Source of the DNA: Microvirga sp. SRT01
GTDB lineage: Bacteria > Pseudomonadota > Alphaproteobacteria > Sphingomonadales > Sphingomonadaceae
Assembly: GCA_018139225.1 (NCBI GenBank)
Contig: JAGSNX010000002.1
Span: 434,001-498,000, forward strand
DNA: 64,000 bases
Reading direction: 5' to 3'
The notes under the pieces are model-generated. The model saw only the letters and a program-made list of their open reading frames with translations. It did no database searches and was not told the DNA's origin. Both the position numbers and the translations under genes were made by a program. Below, one piece after another: positions 1-7,309 of this stretch. The first letter of the stretch is position 1. Each line of letters starts with the position of its first letter.

Positions 1-79
1 GCGTCGGGCCGGGGTTCTCGCGCACGCCGATGTGCGCCCGCGCAGCGACAAGCCACGCAGGCTCGGAAGCCTTCGTCAT
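1..79 (-). CDS. Endolysin, N-terminal fragment (cut by window edge)
   Basis: Reading leftward from the ATG at 79, the first 26 codons give a protein with AWLVAARAHIGVRENPGPT near its start. That resembles the opening of TIGR02594-type (NlpC/P60-like) phage lysins, where an 'A..xIGVxExPGP' motif precedes the catalytic domain. The position, after two membrane proteins at the end of the late operon, fits a lysis gene. The start overlaps the stop of the 43-codon gene at 76-207 in an ATGA arrangement, and an AGGA sequence lies 10-14 bases upstream. The catalytic Cys and His are outside the window, so the family call rests on the N-terminal motif and context. Confidence 0.6.
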   Translation of the reverse strand, partial: MTKASEPAWLVAARAHIGVRENPGPT

Positions 80-207
80 GGTTCTGACTTTCCTGTTAAG
101 ATGTTGCCGCTACAGAGGCCGGCGAACAGCCTGCCAGTGAACGCGGTGCGGTTCGGCGCTCCGCGCCGCGTTTCCTTCGGGGGGAGCGGAGCGCCACTTC
201 TTCCCAT
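76..207 (-). CDS. Small hypothetical phage protein (43 aa)
   Basis: This open frame runs from ATG at 207 to TGA at 78-76, and the stop shares bases with the endolysin ATG (ATGA). It is preceded by GAAGGTGG, a plausible ribosome binding site, and an in-frame stop lies shortly upstream. The product is basic with a proline-rich N-terminus (SGAPLPPKET) and a C-terminal half with some hydrophobic residues (FTGRLFAGLCSGNIL). It has no recognisable domain. A role in lysis or translational coupling of the lysin is only inferred from position. It could be a chance frame, but the overlap and ribosome site argue for a gene. Confidence 0.45.
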   Translation of the reverse strand: MGRSGAPLPPKETRRGAPNRTAFTGRLFAGLCSGNILTGKSEP

Positions 208-258
208 CGCCACCTTCGCAGTTATGGAGGCACCGGGGACGCTCGACGGAGCCGATCC

Positions 259-290
259 GACGCTCCGTCCGCTTGACCGGGCGGAGCGTC
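259..290 (-). terminator. Strong hairpin after membrane gene stop
   Basis: GACGCTCCG at 259-267 pairs perfectly with CGGAGCGTC at 282-290, and the stem extends inward by four more pairs to a six-base loop. It begins one base past the TGA of the membrane gene at 292-705. No T-run follows on the minus strand, so it may attenuate transcription or protect mRNA rather than terminate fully. Lysis genes follow it. Confidence 0.4.
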
Positions 291-291
291 T

Positions 292-705
292 TCAGTCCGC
301 CTTGTCGGGCTCCGCACCGATCAGGCCGACCTTGCGAAGCTGGCTCTCGGCGATCTTGAAAATGCCTTCGCCTAGGATACCGAGGCCCGCACCGTACATG
401 AGGCCGCCAAGCGGCTCCGTGCGGTGCGAAATCACCAGCGCGGCCGACACGGCGAGCGCCATGCCGCTGACCGGGATGTCTAAGCTCCAGCGGTGTTCCT
501 GCCGGACCGATTGCGCTGCGCCGATCCAGAAGCGGGCCGACAGGCATCCGAACAGCGCCGCGATCATACCGGCCGCTTCGAACGGGTAGCCCAGGAAGTG
601 CCAGATCGCTGGCGTCGAGGTTGCGACGGTCGCGCCGCCTTTTGCCGCCGCTGCCGCGACGACCGGTAGTATTGCCCCCATTGCGGCCCCCGCTTTCCAG
701 ATCAT
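292..705 (-). CDS. Phage membrane protein, holin candidate
   Basis: A 137-aa protein starting at ATG 705, which overlaps the TGA of the preceding membrane gene by four bases (ATGA). It has hydrophobic stretches at residues about 3-20 (ALA-rich), 33-55 (FEAAGMIAALFGCL) and 75-92 (SGMALAVSAALVI), then a charged C-terminus ending EPDKAD. Position, size and two to three membrane segments fit a holin or holin-like protein just before the endolysin. No family motif is recognised. Longer upstream starts would run back through the previous gene and are unlikely. Confidence 0.7.
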   Translation of the reverse strand: MIWKAGAAMGAILPVVAAAAAKGGATVATSTPAIWHFLGYPFEAAGMIAALFGCLSARFWIGAAQSVRQEHRWSLDIPVSGMALAVSAALVISHRTEPLGGLMYGAGLGILGEGIFKIAESQLRKVGLIGAEPDKAD

Positions 706-1235
706 CGCGTCGACACCACACCAGCAGCTGCGGCGACGGTGAGCACCGCCAACCACAACATGCGCTTCACCATCGGCCACGCGAGCCACATGTCGACCGG
801 CCATGGCTCTTTGCGCTGCTGCTCGATCATGCCAGGTTCCGACAGGATGAACGTCATGAGCGCAGTGACTCCAAAAGCGACGGCGATCGGATCGATTAGT
901 CGTTTGGCCGTCAGGTACATGCCGGTCGCGATCGGATCGTGCGGGTTCCAGCCCCAGAGGTTAACGGCCTCCGCGCCGCATCGCAGCGTTATCCCGCAGG
1001 CGAACAGGATGCCGAGCGTTCGGTATATCCAAGCCGGTGACAACCATGTGTCTCGCCGTCGATGCTGGATGGCGTCCCCGGCCAGCTTCACGATCACCAT
1101 AATCCCAATCAGGGTTGCGATCGTCATCACGGCGAGGTTGGTCACGACCAGCCACCCCATGCCGTTGAAGCTGGGCGGCGCGATCGTCTGGGGTCCGTCC
1201 GCAACCGCCTGGGCTGCGAAGCTACTGTTCTGCAT
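702..1235 (-). CDS. Phage four-helix membrane protein
   Basis: A 177-aa protein with four hydrophobic segments, roughly residues 27-50, 69-90, 113-132 and 157-172. The segments are separated by short basic loops containing RRRD and KRLID. It sits between the tail-tip genes and the lysis region and is translationally coupled to the next membrane gene. It may be a holin partner, an antiholin or a membrane protein involved in superinfection exclusion; the sequence does not decide. No cleavable signal peptide is evident. Confidence 0.7.
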   Translation of the reverse strand: MQNSSFAAQAVADGPQTIAPPSFNGMGWLVVTNLAVMTIATLIGIMVIVKLAGDAIQHRRRDTWLSPAWIYRTLGILFACGITLRCGAEAVNLWGWNPHDPIATGMYLTAKRLIDPIAVAFGVTALMTFILSEPGMIEQQRKEPWPVDMWLAWPMVKRMLWLAVLTVAAAAGVVSTR

Positions 1236-1256
1236 AATGCCTCCTCAGGCGGATTT

Positions 1257-1877
1257 TCAGAAAACGGGCTGCCACGCCCAGTTGATCGCGGCGTAGGCGG
1301 CGCGCTTGCCGGCTGCGGTGGTTGCGGCCTTGATCGCGAGGATGGCCTCCAGCTCTGTCGCTTCCCACGCGGCCACCTGATCCTCGACGGTGTCGAGTCT
1401 CGCCTCCATCTCGCCAATGATGACGTCGATGCTGACGTTCCGCTTCTTCGCCTGCGCCATCGCGAACCGGAACTTCTTCTTCTGCTGCGTGGCGTTCATC
1501 GTCGTGAAGCCGGGGACAAACGATGCCAGCGTCGCGGTCAAAGCGTTGGCGACCGGCAGGCCCAGCGCGCCGTTCAGCGATCGGAAGTCGATCACCTCCT
1601 GCTGCTTGCGGCTGTACTTCTTCTGCTTGCCGTAGTTCTGGCTGTAGAGGCTCTTCACCAGTGCTTCGTTCGCCGCCTTCACCTGCGGGATCAGGATGGC
1701 CTCCACTTGCGCCGCATCCTCGACTGGCGTCCGGCCGGACCAGGTCCACCGATAGTTCGGCGAGTAGTACGTCGAGGGCAACGGCACGAGGCGTTCGCTG
1801 CTGTAGAAGTTGAACCCGTTGGGCGTCACCTCGCCGAGGAACTCATTGCCGAGGAACAGCGCGTGCGTGTGCGGCAT
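1257..1877 (-). CDS. Phage hypothetical protein downstream of tail tip
   Basis: A 206-aa soluble protein. The N-terminus (HALFLGNEFLGEVTPNGFNFYSS) looks like a small beta unit. The middle is Lys/Gln-rich (YGKQKKYSRKQQEVIDF) and helical, and the end is Ala-rich helix. Its ATG overlaps the stop of the tail-tip protein by one base (TGATG), so the two are co-translated. Such genes next to J-like proteins often encode fibre accessories or chaperones. That is a positional inference, as no family is recognised. Confidence 0.75.
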   Translation of the reverse strand: MPHTHALFLGNEFLGEVTPNGFNFYSSERLVPLPSTYYSPNYRWTWSGRTPVEDAAQVEAILIPQVKAANEALVKSLYSQNYGKQKKYSRKQQEVIDFRSLNGALGLPVANALTATLASFVPGFTTMNATQQKKKFRFAMAQAKKRNVSIDVIIGEMEARLDTVEDQVAAWEATELEAILAIKAATTAAGKRAAYAAINWAWQPVF

Positions 1878-4800
1878 CAGACACGCTCCAGGATGAAGTT
1901 GAAGTCGAAGTCCGCTGAGTTGCCGATCGGGCCGCCCCGCGAGTGCGTAATGACCAGCTGCGCCGACCCGCTCACGTTGTTGGCGATGAGCTTCGTGCTC
2001 GCGTCCTCAAGGTTGCTACTGTAGATGCTGCCGTCCGCATCCACGGAGATGGTGCCGCTAAACAGCACCTGGTTGCCAAGGACCACCCGGATGGTGGCGA
2101 CCGCGACATTGCTACCCGTGTTCCGGAAGCCGTTGACGGCTACCATGGTTAGCTTGAACTGGCGGCCGGCCACCACGTTGATCGTCTGGCTGTAGTCGGT
2201 GAAGGTAGTGCTACCCGACGAGGGAATGGACATCCCCAAGCTGCCGTTTGCCAGCACGCCAAGGCCGAGCTGATCGGCGTTGGCACCGTTCGTGCCGTTG
2301 ATGCCGTCTTTGCCGTCTGCGCCCTTGACCAGCTGCCATGCATAGGTCGCAGGGTTGCCGCTGTCGGGCTCCGTCTGGTCGGTATAGGTGCCGATGTAAG
2401 TCCGGCCGGTCGGGTCAGAGAGGTGGAAGTCGACCGTCCCGTTCGCGCTGTTGGCATAGGCGATGTGGACGTACCCGCCGGGGCCATTGATGCCGTTCGT
2501 ACCATCGAGGCCGCGCAGTCGGGTCCAGCCATAGGCAGCCGGGTTCGTGCTGTCGGCGCCGGGGTTGGTATCCGTGTAGACGCCGATGAACGTCCGGCCG
2601 CCTGCTTCACCGGTCGTGAAGTTGACCGAGCCGTCCGCTGCATCCGAATAGGCGATGTGGATGCTCTGGCCGTTCGTACCGTTGAGCCCGTTTGTGCCGT
2701 TCGTGCCGTCGCGGCCGTCAGTGCCTTTGGTGCCCGCAGCCGTCAGACTGATGTTGTCGATCCTGCTGACGGCGGCCAGCGAACACGCAAACCGTAGCGC
2801 ATTGGCTGGGTCATGAGGATCGTAGGTGGTCCCCATCCAGTCGAACTGCGCGAACATCTGCTCGTTGACGAACCACCGCACATACCTTCCGTCGAAGTGG
2901 ACGCGCCCCCTCAGGACACCCGGTACGACCGGACCCGCGGCGCCGAACTGGACGCCATTGATGAAGGCTCCGGTACCGCCGGTGTTGCCGTTGCGGTGAA
3001 GGGCGAAGCTGATCCCGTCGTAGCTCTTGCCCCGATCGCCGCCGATGCCCTGCGTCAGGCCAGCCATGAAGAGGTCGCCGTTCGCAGCAGGAACCGTGAA
3101 ATTGGCCACGGCCCCGCCGGTGTAGCTTTCCCGCGAGTAGGCGGCATCGATGCCCCAAAATCCCCCGCTGGTACCGCGCACGCTGTTGCCCGCGACGATA
3201 GTGGTCGGCGACATCGACACGAGGTTGGTGCTTCCTGCACCCTGCACCCCGTCGCGGGAGAACGTGACGCCGTTCACGGCGATGCCCTGAGAGAAGATCG
3301 CGATCGAGCCGTAAAGGTCCGCCCCAGGCAAGACGACGATTTCGGTCTGCCCGCTGAGGTCTACGCCTTCCAGTTCGTAGAACACCTGCTTGCCGTCGCT
3401 CTTGACCGTAGCGCGGACTGGACCCGCCCCAGGGGCGCGGGCAGCCAGCGGTGCTGTTCCGACGCCATTACGGTAGATGTAGATGTTCGTGTTGCCCGAC
3501 CAGTGGACCGCATAGTCAATGCTGGAGAAGCTGGTGTCGGCCGTGGGATCGGTGGTCAGGCCGACGAAGGTGCCGGGCACGAGCAGGGCGCTGACCGTCG
3601 CGGCCGGGGCGTGCTCTGCCGTGCGCGCCTTACCATTCCAGTCGGCGCCTCCTGTAGACTTGACGACGGAGTTAGGGCCTGCCGTGCAGTTGCCGACGTC
3701 GACCAACGTGAAGCTGCTCCCGCCGTCCGCACCGGCAGGGCCTTCCCGGCCGGTGATCGCTGCACCGAAGGCTTCGATCTTCGTCCGAGCAGCTGCCCAA
3801 CGTTGATCGGCCAGAGCAGGGTCGGGGATTGGAGTGTCGAGGTCGATCGCATCCCATGCCGGGTTCAGACCCGCGAGGTACGCAGCCAGCTGCTGATACG
3901 CTTGATAGGCCAAGCCCCGCGCCGAAGCGATGTCGGCTGGGCTTCCGAGGCCCGCGTAACGAGCATCGAGCGCGAGGAACTGCGCCTCAATCGCCTGCCA
4001 TTGGCGCACCAGCTCGCGCTTCTCGCGGCCGTGCGTAACGACCCCGTCAGAGAAGATCGCAGTGACCGCCGCATCAATATCTGCGATCGCGAGTACCAGC
4101 GGGTTGTTGCGACTGTCGTAGGTGATTGCCTCAGCCGGCTGCACAGCTGCGCGATCGTCGGCATCCCACGCGTAGATGGCAGCCGCCTCGATGGTCAGCG
4201 TCATGTTGCAGACGCCGTTCTGCCCCAGCTCCTGATCCTTCACCCGGAACAGCCGGCGGTTGAAGCTGAGCGGCGCAAAGGTGAATGGCACGACATCACC
4301 GATGCCGTACTTCCACGCGCGGATGTCGAATGGTGCGGAGAACTCGCGCGGGTACTGCTTGCGCTGAAGCACCTGCTTGGCGATCCGCTGCGCCTGACTG
4401 GGGCTTTCGACGACGCCAAGATCGAGCGGGAAGATGCGGTCCTGCCCGTCAGGGCTCGCGATGCGCACTTCGGGATATTCGATCAGCTGGTAGAGCGAGT
4501 TCGGCGTCGCATCGACATACTTGCCGCGGACGATGTTCGGCGTGGATTCAAGCGCCGCATCAGGGTCCCAGGTGAACGGGCCGACCACGTCGTCATCGTT
4601 CAGGCCGTCGTCGGTCGCAGCGCCCGCCAGATCGTTGTGCGCGACCACCAGCGACAGCTTGCCACCCGTATCCCGGAAACGGGCGCAGGAGGCGGTACAG
4701 AGCATGTCCAGCACCGTCTTGGGATCATCACCCTCCGAGATGACGCCAGCGCCGTGGTAGCGCGGTTCCTGCCCGCCTACGGAACGGTTGACCAGCTCGT

Positions 4801-5695
4801 CGGCGAGGTTGGCTGCGACGGCAATCGACGTGAGGTTCAGGCGACGCGCCGGCACGCCCGAACCGGTCGCCAGCTTCATCTCCCCCGTCGTCGGATTGCG
4901 GATGCGCCAGCCGAGCACAACGCGCAGGATCTGGAGCGGCAGGTTCTCCCCGATGGTGGCACCGTCGTCGGTCATATAGCGCCACGTCGACTGATCGCTC
5001 GCGCGCATCGGACCGTTGCCGCCCGGCACCGTGCTGTCCCGACGCGGATCGTAGAGCTTGGCACCACGACCGACGACGGTGATCCGGCTCGGCAGCCCAC
5101 CCGTGAACGGGCTTTCCGCCTTCTTGCTGTTGCCGGTAATCTTGAAGCGCCAGTGCGAGTAGGCGCAGCCGGTCAGGCGGGCGCTCTGGTTCCAGCGGCC
5201 CGATGCGATCGAGAAGGCATTGGCAGGCGAGCCCTCCAGCACGACGTGCGGTACGAAGAAGTACCCGGCATACTTGCCGCTGACGCCGTTGGTTCGCGAC
5301 CACGCGAGCATCGTCTCGAACCAGATTTCGTCGATCGCTTCGCAGGCGTGGCTCGCGTGCAGAACGATCCAGTCGCAATACTCCTGATCCTTGCCCGACC
5401 ATTCCTCGTAGCGGACCTCGACTGGCATCGCGGTCGAACCGAGCACGGTATGCCGAAACGCGCCTGGATTGACCGATGCTCTCAACCGGTCGGTCTGCGA
5501 GGCCGGAACCTTGGGCGTCTTTTGCAGCAGGCTGGCCGCGACCGTGAGGCCACCGGACACTAGAAACAGCGTGGCGGTCGAGACGCCCGCGATCGACACC
5601 GCGGCGATGCCTCCCAGGGCGACCGCGCCGACGCCGGTTGCGACAAGTGCGACGGCACCGACGACCAGCGCCGCGGTTTTGAGAGCCTTGGCCAC
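1877..5695 (-). CDS. Tail-tip / host-specificity protein with collagen-like repeats
   Basis: A 1,272-aa protein at the position of lambda gpJ or GTA gp15. It starts with a glycine- and alanine-rich hydrophobic segment (about residues 7-58), typical of such tail proteins in this group. The middle third has the gpJ-like organisation (FTWDPDAALESTPNIVRGKYV region, then long helices). The last third holds GxxG collagen-like tracts (GTDGRDGTNGTNGLNGTNG) and two near-identical ~65-residue modules beginning HIAYSDAADGS and HIAYANSANGT, each ending before another collagen-like tract. The last ~100 residues form a beta-rich tip and are probably the receptor-binding end. The neighbouring genes are the NlpC-like tail protein and the accessory protein. 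Confidence 0.88.
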   Translation of the reverse strand: MAKALKTAALVVGAVALVATGVGAVALGGIAAVSIAGVSTATLFLVSGGLTVAASLLQKTPKVPASQTDRLRASVNPGAFRHTVLGSTAMPVEVRYEEWSGKDQEYCDWIVLHASHACEAIDEIWFETMLAWSRTNGVSGKYAGYFFVPHVVLEGSPANAFSIASGRWNQSARLTGCAYSHWRFKITGNSKKAESPFTGGLPSRITVVGRGAKLYDPRRDSTVPGGNGPMRASDQSTWRYMTDDGATIGENLPLQILRVVLGWRIRNPTTGEMKLATGSGVPARRLNLTSIAVAANLADELVNRSVGGQEPRYHGAGVISEGDDPKTVLDMLCTASCARFRDTGGKLSLVVAHNDLAGAATDDGLNDDDVVGPFTWDPDAALESTPNIVRGKYVDATPNSLYQLIEYPEVRIASPDGQDRIFPLDLGVVESPSQAQRIAKQVLQRKQYPREFSAPFDIRAWKYGIGDVVPFTFAPLSFNRRLFRVKDQELGQNGVCNMTLTIEAAAIYAWDADDRAAVQPAEAITYDSRNNPLVLAIADIDAAVTAIFSDGVVTHGREKRELVRQWQAIEAQFLALDARYAGLGSPADIASARGLAYQAYQQLAAYLAGLNPAWDAIDLDTPIPDPALADQRWAAARTKIEAFGAAITGREGPAGADGGSSFTLVDVGNCTAGPNSVVKSTGGADWNGKARTAEHAPAATVSALLVPGTFVGLTTDPTADTSFSSIDYAVHWSGNTNIYIYRNGVGTAPLAARAPGAGPVRATVKSDGKQVFYELEGVDLSGQTEIVVLPGADLYGSIAIFSQGIAVNGVTFSRDGVQGAGSTNLVSMSPTTIVAGNSVRGTSGGFWGIDAAYSRESYTGGAVANFTVPAANGDLFMAGLTQGIGGDRGKSYDGISFALHRNGNTGGTGAFINGVQFGAAGPVVPGVLRGRVHFDGRYVRWFVNEQMFAQFDWMGTTYDPHDPANALRFACSLAAVSRIDNISLTAAGTKGTDGRDGTNGTNGLNGTNGQSIHIAYSDAADGSVNFTTGEAGGRTFIGVYTDTNPGADSTNPAAYGWTRLRGLDGTNGINGPGGYVHIAYANSANGTVDFHLSDPTGRTYIGTYTDQTEPDSGNPATYAWQLVKGADGKDGINGTNGANADQLGLGVLANGSLGMSIPSSGSTTFTDYSQTINVVAGRQFKLTMVAVNGFRNTGSNVAVATIRVVLGNQVLFSGTISVDADGSIYSSNLEDASTKLIANNVSGSAQLVITHSRGGPIGNSADFDFNFILERV

Positions 5696-5698
5696 CCG

Positions 5699-6121
5699 TC
5701 AGCTGCCGTACTGGACGCGCCATGCGCGCGGCTCGACCCAGACGGGGCGGTCAATGCGGATCAGGCCCTCTCGCTCACCCTCGCGGCCGACAGCGATCAG
5801 GAACGCGCCGAAGCAGATGCCGAGCAGCCCGGACGACATGATGATGTCGCCGCGCTGAGCAAGGCTCGGCTCGACGCTCTCGAATTTCGCATCGAGCGTC
5901 GCGGCAAGCGTGCCGCGGCCGATCCGCCGCAGGGCGCGGACCGAGCCGCGAGCGGTCGTGTAGTGACCGCGGAACTCAGGCATGGGATCGACACCCGTCA
6001 TCGCCTCGACGGCACCGGCCGCGAAGGTGCAGCAGTCGTGCCGCCCCCAGGCGAAGGCACGCAGCCGCAAGGGATCGAGATACGCGGCAAGCCGCGCCTC
6101 CCAGTCGGGTTTCCGATGCAT
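5699..6121 (-). CDS. NlpC/P60-like tail protein (DUF6950-type)
   Basis: A 140-aa protein. The start MHRKPDW was chosen over a further upstream ATG because GGAG lies six bases before it. WGRHDCCTFAAGAVEAMTG carries the Cys of an NlpC/P60-type papain-like fold, and a later QRGDIIM matches the family's beta strand. The usual catalytic His is not clear (GICFGAFLIAVG lies where it would be expected), so hydrolase activity is uncertain. In GTA-like tail modules the equivalent gene sits exactly here, between the DUF2163-type protein and the J-like protein, and is thought to help the tail pass the cell wall. Confidence 0.8.
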   Translation of the reverse strand: MHRKPDWEARLAAYLDPLRLRAFAWGRHDCCTFAAGAVEAMTGVDPMPEFRGHYTTARGSVRALRRIGRGTLAATLDAKFESVEPSLAQRGDIIMSSGLLGICFGAFLIAVGREGEREGLIRIDRPVWVEPRAWRVQYGS

Positions 6122-6131
6122 GATGTCTCCG

Positions 6132-6719
6132 TCAGGTGCGCTTGGACGCGCCGTTGGCAATGGCGATCGCGAGCGCGGCCGACGTGTCGCCGGGGTCGTA
6201 GCCCTGCTGATCGAGATAGGTGCGGTTCGACGCCTGTCCGAAGAAGGCGAGGTAGGACTCCACTGACAGGTTGATCACCTGTCCGGTGCGATCGCCGGTG
6301 ATCTTGGGCACCGACATGTAGCCGGTGTAGTAGCTCCAGATCGCGCCGATCCGGGTCAGGTTCTGCGGATCAAGCATCGCGCGCCACAGACGGCAGTCGC
6401 GGCCGGCCCAGTTGGACCGGTCCCCGATCTGCGTCATCAGCTCGTCGTCGACGCCGGCAAGGCCGGACAGCTGAAGCGTCAGCGTGTCGGTGCCGCCTTC
6501 CTTGGCCTTGACCGGCCCGACCGACACCACGCGGGGATCGACGGCGTCGAAGGTGAAGCCGTCGAGGTCCTCGTCGCCGGTGCCGGAGAAGGTGAAGCTG
6601 TAGGGCGCGTCCGTGACCCGGATCGGCTCGCCCTTGAGATCGAGATAAGCGAACGTCACCGGCCGGCGGACATCGGCAGCAAGCGCAGCCTGAGCCGCAC
6701 TGTCAGGGCGGCTGTCCAT
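6132..6719 (-). CDS. Minor tail protein (GTA gp13/DUF2163-like position)
   Basis: A 195-aa protein starting MDSRPDSAAQ at ATG 6719, which shares one base with the upstream stop (TGATG). The body is beta-rich, with phrases such as RPVTFAYLDLKGEPIRVTDAPY and LTLQLSGLAGVDDELMTQIGD. SVESYLAFFGQASNRTYLDQQG near the end is typical of tail hub proteins that precede the NlpC-like protein. No enzyme motif is visible. The call rests on gene order and general composition. Confidence 0.7.
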   Translation of the reverse strand: MDSRPDSAAQAALAADVRRPVTFAYLDLKGEPIRVTDAPYSFTFSGTGDEDLDGFTFDAVDPRVVSVGPVKAKEGGTDTLTLQLSGLAGVDDELMTQIGDRSNWAGRDCRLWRAMLDPQNLTRIGAIWSYYTGYMSVPKITGDRTGQVINLSVESYLAFFGQASNRTYLDQQGYDPGDTSAALAIAIANGASKRT

Positions 6720-7309
6720 CAGAACGCCTCCTCGCACTTGAACGTGACCGCGTAATTCTGACCTATTCCGACTTTCCAACCATTTCGCGGATCAGACATC
6801 GCCATGACAGCGAACGGTCTACGGACATGCACCTGCATTCCATTGACGGTGGGGAAGCGCAGATAGGGTTTCACATAGAGGTAGGCCTCGCCGTCGTTAC
6901 CAACGACCACAGGAGCAGTCAGCATAAGAAGCTGATCATTGATGGTTACCATCTGGCCGCGCCGTAGAACTATGCCCCGTGAGGACCAGCCCTGCGTGGG
7001 AACAACGAAACCGGTATGCCCACCACCCTTCACCGTGACCCCGTCGTCAAAGCATTGGTTTCGCTCGGACGCGATGAGCCGGAAGCTGTTGGCGACGCCG
7101 TCGCAATCGACGACGAAGGCGCGCCAATCGAGCACGCGAGCCTCACCGATGATCGGGGGCAGGGTGACGCTGGCATACCAGCGTGGAGCCTGCGCGAACT
7201 GCGTGACCCTGCGCCGGCCGGTGAACTCGGAGCGGTTGGCTTGCCCCGGCTGCTCAATATCCCAGTCGATGTTTGCGGCGACGGGCGACGCCGGCATGGT
7301 GATCAGCAT
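6719..7309 (-). CDS. Minor tail protein (distal tail type)
   Basis: A 196-aa beta-rich protein. The N-terminal part (WDIEQPGQANRSEFTGRRRVTQFAQAPRWYASVTLPP) is like phage distal tail proteins, which contact the tape measure tip. It follows the tape measure gene with a one-base overlap (TGATG at 7309) and is coupled in turn to the next tail gene. No catalytic residues are seen. It occupies the place of GTA gp12, but clear DUF2460 motifs are absent. Confidence 0.7.
   Translation of the reverse strand: MLITMPASPVAANIDWDIEQPGQANRSEFTGRRRVTQFAQAPRWYASVTLPPIIGEARVLDWRAFVVDCDGVANSFRLIASERNQCFDDGVTVKGGGHTGFVVPTQGWSSRGIVLRRGQMVTINDQLLMLTAPVVVGNDGEAYLYVKPYLRFPTVNGMQVHVRRPFAVMAMSDPRNGWKVGIGQNYAVTFKCEEAF

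Noticed and set aside
1..100. Left attachment site inside the window
   Set aside because: A phage lysin frame runs off position 1 on the minus strand, and no host-like glycosyltransferase frame is present on the plus strand.
2813..5563. Long plus-strand open frame (916 codons) opposite the tail-tip gene
   Set aside because: It is a high-GC antisense shadow with Arg-, Asp- and Val-rich composition and no start signal; the minus strand shows real protein features.
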